A DNA stretch of 64,000 bases from Lentisphaeria bacterium (GCA_022009855.1 CP091727.1:1-64000), one strand, 5' to 3'. Numbered from the stretch's first letter, positions 11,035 through 22,791 are shown. The notes: generated by a model from the letters alone, not told the origin. Made by a program: numbers and translations.

Positions 11035-12298
11035 TTCAGCACAGAACCTGCGACGTCGCCGTCATCGGCGCCGGTGCGGCCGGACTCGCCGCCGCCGCCG
11101 AATGCGCCCGTTCGGGCCTTGTCGCGCTCGCCGTCGACCGCGAGGAGTTCGCCGGGGAATCCTCCGGCAGTGCATCCACAACGGCTTCGGTCTGCGCTAC
11201 TTCAAGGAGGAGCTGACCGGTCCGGAGTACGCGCGCCGGGTGGAACTTCAGGCGAAGGAGGCCGGGGCGAAATTCGCCCTCGGCCACACCGTGAGCGCGA
11301 TCGAACGCCGGGAGGACGGCACCTTCACGCTGACCACGCTCTCCGCCGCCGACGGCGTCACCCGGATCGACGCGCGCGCCGTCATTCTGGCGATGGGCTG
11401 CCGCGAACGCAACCGCGGCAATCTGGCGATTCCGGGCACCCGCCCGGCCGGAATCTTCACCGCCGGATCCGCCCAGAAGCTGCTCAACATGGAGGGCGTG
11501 CTGCCGGGACGCAGCGCGGTGATCGTCGGCTCCGGCGACATCGGCCTCATCATGGCGCGGCGGCTCCGCTGGAGCGGCGTCGAAGTCAAGGCGGTGGTCG
11601 AAATCATGCCCACCCCCTCCGGACTGCCCCGCAACATCGCGCAGTGTCTGGAAGACTTCCACATTCCGCTCTATCTCGAACACGCGGTGGTCGGCATCCA
11701 CGGCCGCGAACGGGTCGAATCGATCGACGTCGCCCCGCTCCGGGACGGCGTTCCGGTTACAAAACAACAGTTCCGCATCGACTGCGACACGCTCCTCTTC
11801 TCGGTCGGGCTGCTGCCGGAGAACGAACTCGCCGTTCCGCTCGGCGTCGCCATCAATCCGGCCACCGGCGGCGCGATCGTCGATGCCGATTTCCAGACCA
11901 GCGTGCCGGGGGTATTCGCCGGCGGCAACGTCCTGCACGTCCACGATCTGGTCGATTTCGTCTCGCTCGAAGCAACGGCGGCGGCCCGCGCGGCGGTGCG
12001 CTACCTCGCGGGGGACCGTCCCGCCGAACGCGGCACGGTGACGGCGGAGGCCAATCTCAAGTACGCCATCCCCAACTACTTCACGCCACATCGGGACACC
12101 CGTTTCTTCTTCCGCCCGCTGATCTGCTGCGAAGAGGCCGAACTCGAAGCCCTGCTCGACGGCGAAGTGATCTGGAAACGGCGTTACCCCTCGATCCGTC
12201 CCGCCGAAATGATGACCGCCGACATTCCCGGAACCCTGCTCGCCGCCCCCGGCGCCCTGCGGTTCCGGTTGAACTGCAAGGAGGAACAATCATGCTGA
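11031..12298 (+). CDS. FAD/NAD(P)-dependent oxidoreductase, GlpA partner (frameshifted)
   Basis: This is a pyridine-nucleotide-disulfide-type oxidoreductase. It has an FAD motif VIGAGAAGLAAA near the start and an NAD(P) motif VIVGSGDIGLIMA near residue 164. AMGCRERNRGN and a closing VPGVFAGGN are typical of the NADH-oxidase-like partner encoded with GlpA and DUF1667. AAGGAGG precedes the ATG. One frame break falls at the four-G run 11154-11157, where five give GGILRQCIHNGFG, a family signature. The gene overlaps DUF1667 by seven bases. Confidence 0.8.
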
Positions 12299-12657
12299 AA
12301 AAACAGTTTCTCTGCATCTGCTGCCCGACCGGCTGCCGGCTGACCGCCGAACGGGAAAATGAAACCGCACCGTGGCGGATTTCCGGCAACCGCTGTCCGC
12401 GCGGCGCAGCCTACGCGCAGGATGAACTCACCGATCCGCGCCGGGTGGTCACCGCCACCGTCGCCTCGGATTCGCCGTCGATGCCGCGCATTCCGGTGCG
12501 CACCAGTGTTGGACTCCCGCGCCGCCACATCGACGCGCTGCTCAACCGACTCTACCGGATTCAGGTGAAAGTGCCGGTTCACTGCGGCGATATTCTGCTC
12601 GAAAATGTGGAAAACACCGGAGTCGATGTTATATTTACTTCAAACTGTGAAAAGTAA
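12292..12657 (+). CDS. DUF1667 protein
   Basis: This is an intact 121-residue protein of the DUF1667 family, small cysteine-rich proteins that accompany the GlpA-like dehydrogenase and its oxidoreductase. Cys8, Cys10, Cys11 and Cys15 (CICCPTGC) and a later NRCPRG could hold an iron-sulfur cluster. A GGAGG ribosome binding site lies inside the end of the upstream gene. The role, probably electron transfer, is inferred from the conserved neighbourhood. Confidence 0.85.
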   Translation: MLKKQFLCICCPTGCRLTAERENETAPWRISGNRCPRGAAYAQDELTDPRRVVTATVASDSPSMPRIPVRTSVGLPRRHIDALLNRLYRIQVKVPVHCGDILLENVENTGVDVIFTSNCEK

Positions 12658-12681
12658 CTCTGACGAAAAGGAAATACGATC

Positions 12682-13421
12682 ATGGCGGTTCAATTCGTCG
12701 CACACCGGGGGAATCCGAAGCGGCCCCGGAAAACACGCTGGAATCCTTCACCCTCGCCTGGGCGCGCGGCGCCCGCCTGATCGAAGGAGACTTCCACCTG
12801 ACGCTCGACGGCGAGGTGGTCTGCATGCACGACTCCAACGCCGGACGCACCTGCGGCGTCAAACGTGAACTCGCCGAACTCACCCTCGCCGAAATCAAGG
12901 CGCTCGACGCCGGTGCGTGGAAAGGGCCGCAGTGGCGCTTCACCCGGGTGCCGACGCTGGCGGAGGTGCTTGGCACCATGCCCGATTACGGAGAGATCTA
13001 CATCGAACTCAAGAGCGTCGGCCCGATCGTCGACCGGCTCCGGGAGATCTTCGCCGCCTCCGGCCGCCGTCCGGAGCAGCTGACCTTCATCGCCTTCGAC
13101 GAGACGACCATCGCAACGGTGAAGCGGCTCTTCCCGGCGCATCGCGCCTACTGGCTCACCTGCAACGAGCGGAAGGATCGCGGATTTCTCTACACGCCAG
13201 ACGAACTGGCGGCCAAACTTCGCGCCCTCGGCGTCGACGGAATCGACCTGCTGGAGAGGAAGGCGACGCCGGAGTACATCGAAACGCTCCACAAGGCCGG
13301 ATTCACCTTTCACGTCTGGACGGTCGATCAGCCGGAGCGGGCGAAAACCCTGATCGATCAGGGCGTCGATTCGATCACCAGCAACCGCGCCTACGCCCTC
13401 CGGCAGGAACTGAATCTCTGA
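12682..13421 (+). CDS. glycerophosphodiester phosphodiesterase (frameshifted)
   Basis: It hydrolyses glycerophosphodiesters to glycerol-3-phosphate and an alcohol, feeding the dehydrogenase upstream. The GDPD barrel begins FVAHRG with the catalytic His. A five-G run at 12707-12711 breaks frame; six restore ESEAAPENTLESF with the conserved ENT. IEGDFHLTLDG and MHD complete the metal and active-site motifs, and the C-terminus has HVWTVDQ. There is no signal peptide, so it acts in the cytoplasm. Corrected length is about 247 residues. It ends 25 bases from the convergent activase gene. Confidence 0.85.
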
Positions 13422-13446
13422 GACACGCTCCGCCGGGGGACCGAGC

Positions 13447-14357
13447 TCACTCCCGGCCGGAGCGGGCGCGCAAACCGAAGCGTTCCAGCACGGCCGCCGC
13501 CCGATGCAACGCATCGTCGTCCGGAGAATCCGCCTGCGGCATGGTGTCGGGCATGCCGAGCGACGCGTATTTTGTGCGCGCCAGCGCGTGGTAAGGCAGA
13601 AGTTTCACGCAGAGGATTCCGCGCAGGGAACCGAGGATTCTGCCGGTGGCTTCCAGATTCTCCACAGAATCGTTGCAACCAGGCACGAAAGGAATCCGGA
13701 TTTCGATCCGGGCACCTTTTTCCGAGAGAAAACGGAGGTTCTCCAGAATCCGTTCGTTCGACTGCCCGGTGAGCTTCCGGTGAACTTCCGGATCGGCATG
13801 CTTGAAGTCGACGAGAAAGAGGTCGACAAGCGGCAGCGCCTCCTTCAGCACCTCCTGCGAACCGAAGCAGCTGGTGTCGAAGGCAGTGTGAATCTTTTCC
13901 CGCTTCAGCGCCTCAAGAAACGCGAGCGAAAACTCCGGCTGCATCAGCGGCTCTCCGCCGGAGAGGGTCACGCCGCCTTGCGACTCCCGATAGTAGACGA
14001 GATCCAGCCGGGCGGTCTCCATCGCCTCCTCCACCGGAACCCGCTTCCCGTAGAGTTTCATCGCTCCGCCGAGGCAGGCCGCTTCACACGCACCGCAAAC
14101 CCGGCAGCGCGATGGATCGAATTCATGCGTCTCCCCCGGAACGTATGCGCCTTCTCCGGACAGCAGGTCACGCATTCGCCGCAACCGATGCACTTATGCG
14201 CGTAGTACGCCATCTGCGGACGCGGCGAAATGCTCTCCGGATTGTGGCACCAGATGCACTTCAACGGGCACCCCTTGAGGAAGAAGGTAGTCCGCACTCC
14301 CGGCCCGTCGTGGACCGCGAACCGTTTCGGATCAAGCAGAACTCCGGTAACGCTCAT
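13447..14357 (-). CDS. glycyl radical enzyme activase, radical SAM (frameshifted)
   Basis: A radical SAM enzyme that installs the glycyl radical on its partner encoded just upstream. The cluster motif is Cys30-x3-Cys34-x2-Cys37 (GCPLKCIWC). A ferredoxin-like insert carries CIGCGECVTCCP and CRVCGACEAAC, as in activases of the dehydratase/lyase subgroup. The ATG is at 14357, 19 bases after the stop of the glycyl radical enzyme. Frame breaks at the five-C run 14133-14137, where six give FRGETHEFD. Corrected length is about 304 residues. Confidence 0.85.
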
Positions 14358-14376
14358 GAGATGGCTCCTTCCTGTG

Positions 14377-16588
14377 TTACTCCGCAATGCGACGGGCGCG
14401 TTCGATATAGGCGTTCTGTTCCTTTTCGGCGAGATCGTTGAAGCGGACGTTCCAGCCGCAGACCCGCACCTGAAGCCCGGAGTATTTCTCCGGATGCTTC
14501 TGGGCATCCTCCAGCACCGCGGCGTCGAAGATGTTGAAATGGATCGCCATGCCGTATTTCGCCAGATAGGCGTAGAGCAGCGTCCGCATCGCCGCCAGTC
14601 CCTCCTCTCCTGCACGGTGGCCGGGTGCATCATCACGTCGAGCGGAAAGTCCCCGGGCAGATCGGCGCTGTCGATCGCGGTGGCCGAATCGATCAGGGCG
14701 GTCACCCCGTTGACGTCGGCCCCCATCGTCGGAGAGATGTTCTTGGACATCTCCTCCCCTGCCCGGCGGCCGTCCGGCGTCGCTCCGGTCCGTTCCCCCA
14801 TGATGATGAAGGTGCGGGCCGAATGTCCGGAAGCCTGATACCAGCCGCCGCGGGAATTCGGACGCAGGTTCAATTTGCCGCCGAAGTAGTGGGCGAGCGC
14901 GGCGGCGTAGCAGTCCACCTCGGGAATGCCGTTGCCGTACTTGTTCCGGGAGCGCAGGATGCGCAGACGGAGTTTCTCCGCCCCCTCCCAGTTGTTCCGC
15001 AGAATGTCGCGGAACTCCGCGAGAGTCAGTTCCCCGCGGTCGAAGACGAACTCCTTCACCGCCATCAGCGCGTCGACCGCGGTGCCGAGCCCCGCGCAGA
15101 GAATCGAGGTGATGTTGTAGACGCTCCCGTCGGCGAAGGCGTCCTTCGCGGTCTCGAGACTGTGGGCGATCGTGATTGAATAGAGCTGCGCCGGATTGAT
15201 GTACTGCAGGTATTTTTCGAACTCGTACGAGCAGATGTACGTGGTTTCGATGATGTTGTCGAGGTACTTCATGTAGGCGGCGTAAAACTCCCGGAACGAA
15301 TGGATGTCCGCCAGTTTCGCCGCGCCGCAGTCGCAGAAGTATCCGGTTTTGGGGTCGATTCCGTCGTTGAACACCAGTTCGACCGGCTTGAGCATGTTGA
15401 CATGCCCGGCGCCGGTGATGTTGCCGAGCGCGCGCGGCGCGGGTTCGTAACAGCCGCGAATGTCGCAGGTGCGGGCGACCTCCTCCGGATACCCCTCGCC
15501 CATCATCATGCGGCGGATGCCCTCCTCGCAGACGAACACCAGACTGTTATGGCCGCGCCGGATCATATCCAGCGCCTTGTTCAGGAATTCGACCGGGGTG
15601 TTGCGGGCAAGCTTGATCTGAATCTTCGGCGTCGGAATCGCAAGCTGGTCGAACACATCGAGAATGAGATAGGAGAGCGCGTTGATTTCACTGCCGCCGT
15701 CCGCCCGGGTTCCGCCGAGGTAGAAGGGGTGCCCCAGTAGTTGTTGATCGACGCCCACTGCATCAGGAAGCAGGCGAAGAACTCCCGGATCTGCGCCTCG
15801 GTGAAGCGCCCCTCGCGCAAGTCGCGCTCGTAGTACGGCCCGAGCATGCGGTCGAGGTTGCCGAGCGAACGCACCTGCAGCCGGTCGATGTGTTCGCTGA
15901 ACATGAAGTCCAGATAGATGATCTGGAGCGCTTCGTAGATGTTGCGCGGTGCGCCGGTGCGGAGCTGCTCCAGACATTCGATCTCCGCCTCGATGCGGGG
16001 ATTGCCGGCGTGATGGCTCCGGGCATAGTCGATGAAGCGGCCGAGGCACTCCAGCACGGCGTTGATCGTGATCTCCAGCCCGTCGAAATAGGCGGCCGCC
16101 GCGGCGTCGAGGGTGCCGCTTTTCTCCCGTTCGGCCCGGTAACGGCGGGCACGGTCACGCAATCCGGGAAAGCCGAGCGTGAAGACCGCGTCCCAGTCGG
16201 GCACCGAATGGTCGAAGTCGATCCACATCAGATGGAGTCCCGCCGCGTTGCGTTCCTCCATCAGGCGGTTGCTCTCCGGGAAGAAACGCTCCTTCGCTTC
16301 ATGCGCCCAGCGGAAGTTCAGCGGCGAAAGCGGCCGGTCGTCACGGTTGTAACAGCCGAAGCCGGGGAACCAGTCGTGCGGATTCACGTCGATCAGCATA
16401 TTCCGGCAGACATGTTCGAAACAGCGCCCCTTCACCACCGGGTGCGGCAGATCTTTGAGCTCCTCCGCCATCGCCCGGATCTGCTCCTTCAAAACGGAGT
16501 TCTCCACACCGGTGGCGGGATCGAAGACCGGATGACGGAATTTTTCCGTCAGATAGGTTCTGTCCTGTTCGAAAGCGGCATAAGGCAT
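14377..16588 (-). CDS. glycyl radical enzyme, eliminase-type (frameshifted)
   Basis: A PFL-like glycyl radical enzyme of about 737 residues. The radical-bearing loop is RVCGWNVRF near residue 711. The active site shows GCYEP near residue 379, a Cys-x-Glu arrangement as in glycerol/diol dehydratases and choline lyase, rather than the Cys-Cys of pyruvate formate-lyase. The substrate is not predictable from the sequence. An AGGAGGTG ribosome binding site precedes the ATG. Frame breaks lie at 15732-15735 (C4 on the plus strand; five give NNYWGHPFYLGG) and near 14612 (a three-G run, four expected). It is co-directional with its activase and divergent from an AraC regulator. Confidence 0.85.
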
Positions 16589-16681
16589 CGTACACCTCCT
16601 GTGTGATTGCTTCTTTTCCTATAGTATACCATATTTTTCCGGAAAACTGAATGCATAAAAAAATCAAAGAATTATACTTTT

Positions 16682-17557
16682 GTGATGGAAAAGAGAAAAA
16701 ACGGAATTATATTCTTCCTCATGGAAAAGAATACCACCATCGTCACCCGCAACCGGGTCATGTATGCCGCCAACCGGATGCAACTGCAGATCCGGCACTT
16801 CGCCCGCGGCGTTTTTCCGCGGGCGCGGGGAGAGATCACGGCGCTGCCGTTCAACCGGTTCTTCCTCCCCATCGCCAATCCGGAGGGCCCCTCCTGTTAC
16901 ATCCGTGACGGAGAGAAGGAGTACGAACTGCGCCCCGGCTTCGCCTACTTCATCCCGATCTACCATCCGGCGGGAGTCCGGCTGAGCGAGGATCTTCGTT
17001 TCCTCTCGATTCAGTTCACCATCGAGGTCGTCGAAGGGGTGGATCTCTTTTCGCGGACCCATGCGGTACGGGAATTTGAAGATCCGGGCTGGCTTGCGCA
17101 GGCGGAAAGAGCGTTCGACACCCCGAGCCTCTATGTGGCCGCTTCACGCCTCCGCTGCGTCACCCAGGAGTTCATCACCTTTCTGCTCGGCGACGGCAGC
17201 GGCGAAGAGCTGGAGTTCGTCACCCGCTTTGCGGAGTTCCAGCCGGAACTGGACTACATCCAGAACCACTGCACCGCCGCCACCACGGTGGAGGAGCTCG
17301 CCGCCCTGCGGAAAACCCGCCGGGAAACCTTCACCCGGAAGTTCACCGCCGCCACCGGCATCACCCCCAAGGAGCTCCTGACCCAGGCGGTGCTCAACCG
17401 GGCCGGCAATCTGCTTCTTCGCGGCAACTACCGGGTGCGCGAAGTCGCCTTCGAGCTGGGATTCTCCAACGAATTCTACTTCTCACGCTTCTTCAAGAAG
17501 CACACGGGGATGCCGCCGCACCGGTTCAAGGAGCTCTACGGTCATCCTGAAATCTGA
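16682..17557 (+). CDS. AraC-family regulator of the glycyl radical operon
   Basis: An intact regulator with an N-terminal cupin-like sensing half and a C-terminal double helix-turn-helix (about residues 190-290, ending in the ELGFSNEFYFSRFFKKHTGMPP-type signature). It is divergent from the glycyl radical enzyme with 93 bases between them, so it probably controls that operon. ATGs at 16682, 16685 and 16724 are all possible; none has a good ribosome binding site, and the start at MEKNTT (16724) is as likely. Confidence 0.85.
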   Translation: MMEKRKNGIIFFLMEKNTTIVTRNRVMYAANRMQLQIRHFARGVFPRARGEITALPFNRFFLPIANPEGPSCYIRDGEKEYELRPGFAYFIPIYHPAGVRLSEDLRFLSIQFTIEVVEGVDLFSRTHAVREFEDPGWLAQAERAFDTPSLYVAASRLRCVTQEFITFLLGDGSGEELEFVTRFAEFQPELDYIQNHCTAATTVEELAALRKTRRETFTRKFTAATGITPKELLTQAVLNRAGNLLLRGNYRVREVAFELGFSNEFYFSRFFKKHTGMPPHRFKELYGHPEI

Positions 17558-17674
17558 CAAGAATCCGCCGCCGGGAAGTGCCTTTTCTGCATTCGACAAG
17601 GAGAAACAGCTCAAAATATCACAAAAAGATATTTTTTTGTTTTTTTAGTCATTCCGGAAATCGGGATTGTGTGG

Positions 17675-17680
17675 TATAAT
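17675..17680 (+). promoter_or_regulatory. extended -10 promoter of pseudopilin/glycosidase cassette
   Basis: TGGTATAAT, an extended -10 element, lies about 50 bases before the pseudopilin ATG. No convincing -35 box is visible. Confidence 0.45.
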
Positions 17681-17732
17681 GTTATCATGACACGGCAACG
17701 ACGCCGGACACTGAAACACCGAAAGGGATGCC

Positions 17733-18552
17733 ATGAAAAAACATTTCGCGACAGCGCAACCGCAAGCTGGCGGACGGGAACGGAAACGTGTGGAATTTAC
17801 TTTGATAGAACTTCTGATCGTTATCGCGATCATCGCGATTCTGGCGGCGATGCTGCTTCCGGCGCTGAACAAAGCCAGGTCGAAAGCAACCACGACGAAA
17901 TGCATCAACAACTTGAAACAGTGCGCCGCCGCCAATCTGGCGTATGCCAACGACAACAAGGATCTGATCATGTGGTGTTCCGACCCTTCGGATCAGAACA
18001 CCTGGGCAGGAATTCTGCTGAAACTTCACTACCTGCCCGGCACATACACCTCATTGGGAAACAATTTCCTGTTCAATCCGGCAATTGTCTGCCCCACCGT
18101 GAAAAAAAAATCCGACGGCGGACAAGGAATCGCAGTTGCAGTTTCGCACCTATGGTATGCCCAAATATTCGAGCGACTATGACCTGACCTCCAGAACCAA
18201 GGGAAACGTGCTGGGGAAATTCGTCGTCGTTCTCGGCAGTGAACACCTCTATTATTCTCTGGTAAAGATGAAACGGCCGAGCGGCACCGCCATGCTGGTG
18301 GACAGCGGCTATCTGAACAGCCACAATCAGTTCGGCTACTGTTACTTCAGCGTTCAGGTGCACAACATCACCGCAGACTACGGCATCACGCTGCGGCACT
18401 CCGGCCGGGCGAACATCACCCACATGGATGGGCACGTTGAAACGGCCAATCCACAGGAGCTCTATGCCAATCCAACCAATTTCCGCCGCTATATCGACGA
18501 AAACGGCGTTTTGTCGCCCGCCCAGTACCCGCCCTATTACGAAGCACTCTGA
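17733..18552 (+). CDS. H-X9-DG pseudopilin (frameshifted)
   Basis: A type IV prepilin-like protein. It has a charged leader, then [17 protein letters not shown] and [12 protein letters not shown]; prepilin peptidase would cut before Phe-Thr. The C-terminal motif is [15 protein letters not shown], an exact H-X9-DG. One frame break near 18135 joins the N-terminal 134 residues to [13 protein letters not shown] and onward. An AAAGGG ribosome binding site precedes the ATG. The glycosidase gene follows 39 bases later. Pseudopilins of this group may assemble a surface or periplasmic pseudopilus; the exact role is not established. Confidence 0.85.
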
Positions 18553-18590
18553 AGCGCCGCCGGTCTGTAAGAAAAACAGGAAACATCTTC

Positions 18591-21500
18591 ATGGCAAAAT
18601 CTCTTTTCTCTCTCTGTTTCAGCCTTTTCTGCCTGTTCCTGCCGCTGATGTCGAAGGCGGATTTCGAACGGGTGGTGCGGCCGCTCCGGAACGGCACGCT
18701 GGTGCTCAACTCCCGCTGCCGGGCCGCCCTCATGCGATTCACCCCGGAGTGGAAGCCCGTTTCGCAATATCAGGCGCGCCCCGATGCCGGATATCCCCGC
18801 TCCTCGGCGGAAAAGTTTGAACTGCGCGGCACCTTCGACGCCTTCCGCATGAACGAGGTCGTCACCGCCACCGGATCGGACACCTTTCACTATTCGATGG
18901 AACTTGCCGCTGAAAATCCGGTTCCCTGCAACCTCCTCTTCCTCGGCATCAACCTTCCGCTCGGCGAAGGAATCCAGGTCGAGATCGACGGGAAACCGGT
19001 CGCCATGCCGGAACAGTACAAGGCGAAAAAGGTGTTCGACGCGCCCGCACAGACCGTCACCGTGAAGGATCCGCAGGGGAGTTCACCATCACCGGGAGCT
19101 GCCACCTCATCCTCATCGGGAAGTTTCTCCGGAACGGCGAAGAGTACTACCAGCTCGGATTCTCCCCGCTGGAAAACACCCGAAAACGGTGAAATCCTGG
19201 AAACTGGAACTTGACTTCCGGCTCCACTTCTCCCGCGCCGGTATCGACTCGCAGCCGATCGACCTTGCCGCCCTCTTCAACCGCGGCTTCCGGTCGGGCG
19301 AAGGAGCGCCCGCCTGGACCGGTCAGGGGGCGGCGCAGGAGCCGCGCACGCTCCAGTCCGGCGAATACCGTTTTCACGGCATCCGGATCCGTATAGCCGA
19401 TCCCGGCCGCAACCACGGGCGCGCCTGCCTGATCCTCGGGCGGAACCTCGGCCCGAAATCCGCCGGAATCGAAATCGCACAATTTCCGGAACAGGCGAAA
19501 TACCTCTATCTCCTCCACGCCGCCGCCTGGCCGCCGATGCTGCTCAAACCGCTCGGCGCCATCGAGCTTGGCTATGAAGATGGAAGCAGTGAAAAACTGC
19601 CGGTCATCGCCGGGCGAGATTGCGACAACTGGTTCCGCCGACCGATGGTGCTGCCCAACGCCTCCCCGGTGTGGAAAACCGAACTCGCCGGCTCCCCCGC
19701 CGGGCTCTACCTTTCGGCCTTTCCGCTGAAAAAGAAAGTCAGGCGCATCGACTTCCGCCTCGCCGCCGCGAATTCCGCCTGGATCATCGCGGCGGCCTCC
19801 TTTTCTGACGGACGCGCAGAATTCCCCGCCCCCGAACCGCTGGTCGTGAAGTCGGGGCCGGAGTGGCTGCCGATCCAGTTCAAAGGGCGAGACGGTGAAA
19901 GGGTCGCCGCTGGATTTCTCCTGCTTCCGCGATCTCCCGGCCGGGAAGCACGGTCGGATCGTCTCCAACGCCGAAGGGCATCTGGTCTTCGAAAACGCGC
20001 CGGAGAAACGGATCCGCCTCTTCGGCACCAATCTGGTCGGCACGGCGAACTTTCTCGAACGGGAGGATGTCGAGCGTTTTCTTTCCGCCATCGAGCGGCT
20101 CGGCTACAACACGGTGCGGCTGCACCACTTCGAAGAGGGAATCCTGAAACGGGACGCCGCCGACAGCGTGACGCTCGATCCGACAAAACTGGATCAGTTT
20201 CACTACCTCATCAGCCGCCTGAAGGAGCGCGGGTTCTACATCAGCCTCGATCTCTATGCGAGCCGGAAGCTCAAATCGGGCGACAACATTCCGGAGTTCG
20301 ACAACACCGGCGACTACAGCATGAAAAATCTGGTCTGCATCAGCCCCGCCGCGCTGGAGAACTGGAAGAGTTTCGCCCGCAACCTCCTCACCGCCCCCAA
20401 TCCCTACACCGGCATGACGCTGGCGGAGGATCCGGTGCTCTGTTCGATGAATCTGGTCAACGAGAATCCGCTCACCGGAATCTGGAATCACGCCCGCTCC
20501 TCCCGCGCCGCACAGAAACTCTACCGGCAGAAGTTCGAAGAGTATCTGCGTTCGCAGAAAACGGCCCCCGACGGGAAATCGGTCACCCGCAACGGTCTCT
20601 TCATCGAATTTCTCAACGCGCTTCAGCTGCGGTGCATCAAGGAGCAGATGCGTTTTTTGAAGGAGGAGCTGGGGGTGAAGGCGCTGCTCACCGACCTCAA
20701 CTGTTACGCGGAGTATTCCCTCGCCGGAGTCCGTTCCGAACTCGACCTCGTCGATCACCACCAGTACTGGGACCACGCCCAGTTCCCGGGGAAGCGCGGC
20801 GGGAAACTCCAGATTTTTCACAACGAATCGGCCATCGCCCGGCAGGGGGGCTGCCGCGGTCGACGATGCCGGTCCGGGTCTTCGGCAAACCGTTCCTCGT
20901 GACGGAGTTCAACTTCTGTCTGCCGAACACCTACCGGGTGGAGGCGCCCGCGCTGCTGGGCGGCTACGCGGCTCTGCAGGACTGGGATGGCCTCTACCGC
21001 TTCGCCTGGGCGCACGGACGGGAGAATCTACGCAACGCGATCCGGAAACTGAGCATGCACGACACCATGAACAACGTTCAGGCGCAGATGGCGGACCGGA
21101 TTCTCTACATGCTCTTCGTCCGGGGCGACGTGAAGGCCGCCGGTCCGGCGGTCGCCTTCGAGTTCAAGCCGGAGCAGGTGCGCGCGCTCAAGGGGAACTC
21201 CAGAGCGGGCCGCTGTCCGCCGAAATTCCAGATGCTCGGCCTGTTCTGCCGGATCGGTTCGCTGCCGCAGTGGAAGAGCTTCCCCGGCGTGCAGAAGGTC
21301 GATCCCCTGCGGAAAAACTGGGAAAAGCATCTGCCGTGGGAGGCTTCCGCCGCGCTGAACGACCTGATCCAGGGCGGGGAAATCGCCTCCTCCACCGGAG
21401 AACTCACCTTGAACACCGGCGCAAAGAGCATGCGGATCGTCACCCCCGCGAGCGAAGTTCTTACCGGCGAGAACCGGATGACCGGCAAAGTGATCGCTTC

Positions 21501-21861
21501 GGCGCAGCTGAACGGCTATCAGACCGTCGCGCTGCATTCGCTCGACGGCAGACCGCTGACCGAAAGCGGGAAACTGCTGCTGATCCAGTTGACCGACCTC
21601 ACCAACAGCGAACTGAGTTTCACCGATGCGAGCCGCCGGATCCTCACTTCGTGGGGGAAACGCCCGCACCTGCTGGCGCGGGGCAGTGCGGAACTGGTTC
21701 TCGCGCTGCCGCGGAAAATGCGCATTGTCCCGCTGGAGCTGGATGGCGCGTTGTCGAAACAGGAACTTCCCGCCACGTTCTCCGACGGGCAGCTGCATTT
21801 CCGCATCGCCACCGATCAGCTGCCGGGCGGCACGCTCGCCTGTCTGCTCACCTCCGAGTAG
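18591..21861 (+). CDS. secreted GH5-like clan GH-A glycosidase (frameshifted)
   Basis: A signal peptide (MAKSLFSLCFSLFCLFLPLMSKA) leads a long N-terminal beta region. A TIM barrel follows from about 20000: RLFGTNLVGTANF, GYNTVRLHHFEEG, candidate acid Glu in LVNENPL and candidate nucleophile Glu in LVTEFNF. These fit clan GH-A (GH5-like), retaining mechanism. Frame breaks are near 19078, 19893 and 20850. Corrected length is about 1090 residues. It overlaps the end of the convergent AraC gene by 14 bases. The exact family and substrate are unknown. Confidence 0.7.
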
Positions 21862-22720
21862 AAGACCGCCCCGCCTCTTCCTCCGCCGCGCCGCAGCCGG
21901 GACGCTCCATCGACGGCGGGAAACTGGCGCGGTATTCACTCGGGGACATCTTCGTCTTACGCTTGAAAAAACGCGCAAAATAACTGGGATTCTCCCAGCC
22001 GAGCAGAAGTGCGATCTCCTTGACCGGACGCGACGTGCTGCGGAGCAGGTACTTCGCCGCCTTGATCCTGCGGTCGAGAAACGAGGCGTACGGCGTCGTG
22101 CCGAACTCCTTCTTGAACACCCGGATGGTCTGCGATACGGAGCGCCCCGATTTCCAAAGCAGTTTCTTCGGATCCAGCCCCTCTCCAAGCGGCAGTGCGG
22201 CGAGGTAGCGGTGCACCTCCGCCGCCGGTGACGCAACAGCCCTGCTCTCGCGGGCAAACCGCCCCAGCGCGGCAAACAGCGGCACCACGATACGGGCGGA
22301 AAGTTCATTCGGATCCTCTCCCGCCGCTTTCCGGAGTTCCAGCAAACCGGCCTCAAACCGTTCCGCGAACGGGCACGCTTTCAACAGCACAAAATCGGTC
22401 AGTCCGTAGGCCGCCAGCAGGTCCGGCAGCAGGGCGCCGTCCACGTTGAACCAGAGTTTCCGCCACGGGTCCTCCCGGTCGGAGGCGTAGTAGTGATTCG
22501 AATTCGGCGGAACGATGTAGACGTCACCCGCTTCCGGATAGTAACGCTCGCCGTCGATCACCAGAATGCCGCGGCCGCCGGTCACACACTCCAGCACCAT
22601 CTTCGACGTGGCGCGCCGGGCGATGTAGTAGCTCCCGTCACACCAGGAGATGCCTGCGCTGGTGATGCGGATCGGCGTTTTGCCGTCGTATTCGCACGTG
22701 TAGATGATCTCTTCCTTCAT
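21848..22720 (-). CDS. AraC-family regulator
   Basis: An intact regulator. A cupin-like sensor domain (GRGILVIDGERYYPEAGDVYIVPP) is followed by a C-terminal AraC helix-turn-helix pair (VKEIALLLGWENPSYFARFFKRK). I chose the start MKEEIIYT at 22720, which has an upstream GGAGG; the open frame extends to 22777. It is divergent from the GH43-like gene across a 164-base region with a strong inverted repeat, so it probably regulates that gene. Confidence 0.9.
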   Translation of the reverse strand: MKEEIIYTCEYDGKTPIRITSAGISWCDGSYYIARRATSKMVLECVTGGRGILVIDGERYYPEAGDVYIVPPNSNHYYASDREDPWRKLWFNVDGALLPDLLAAYGLTDFVLLKACPFAERFEAGLLELRKAAGEDPNELSARIVVPLFAALGRFARESRAVASPAAEVHRYLAALPLGEGLDPKKLLWKSGRSVSQTIRVFKKEFGTTPYASFLDRRIKAAKYLLRSTSRPVKEIALLLGWENPSYFARFFKRKTKMSPSEYRASFPPSMERPGCGAAEEEAGRSSTRR

Positions 22721-22791
22721 CGATCCGCCTCCTCCGGAGTTTCGGAACAATATAACGCCGATTTCGCCGCATTTCACCCTCCCGGTTCAAG

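Noticed and set aside
14377..16588. Pyruvate formate-lyase
   Set aside because: The active site has Cys-x-Glu (GCYEP), not adjacent cysteines, and the activase has ferredoxin-type inserts typical of the dehydratase/lyase subgroup.
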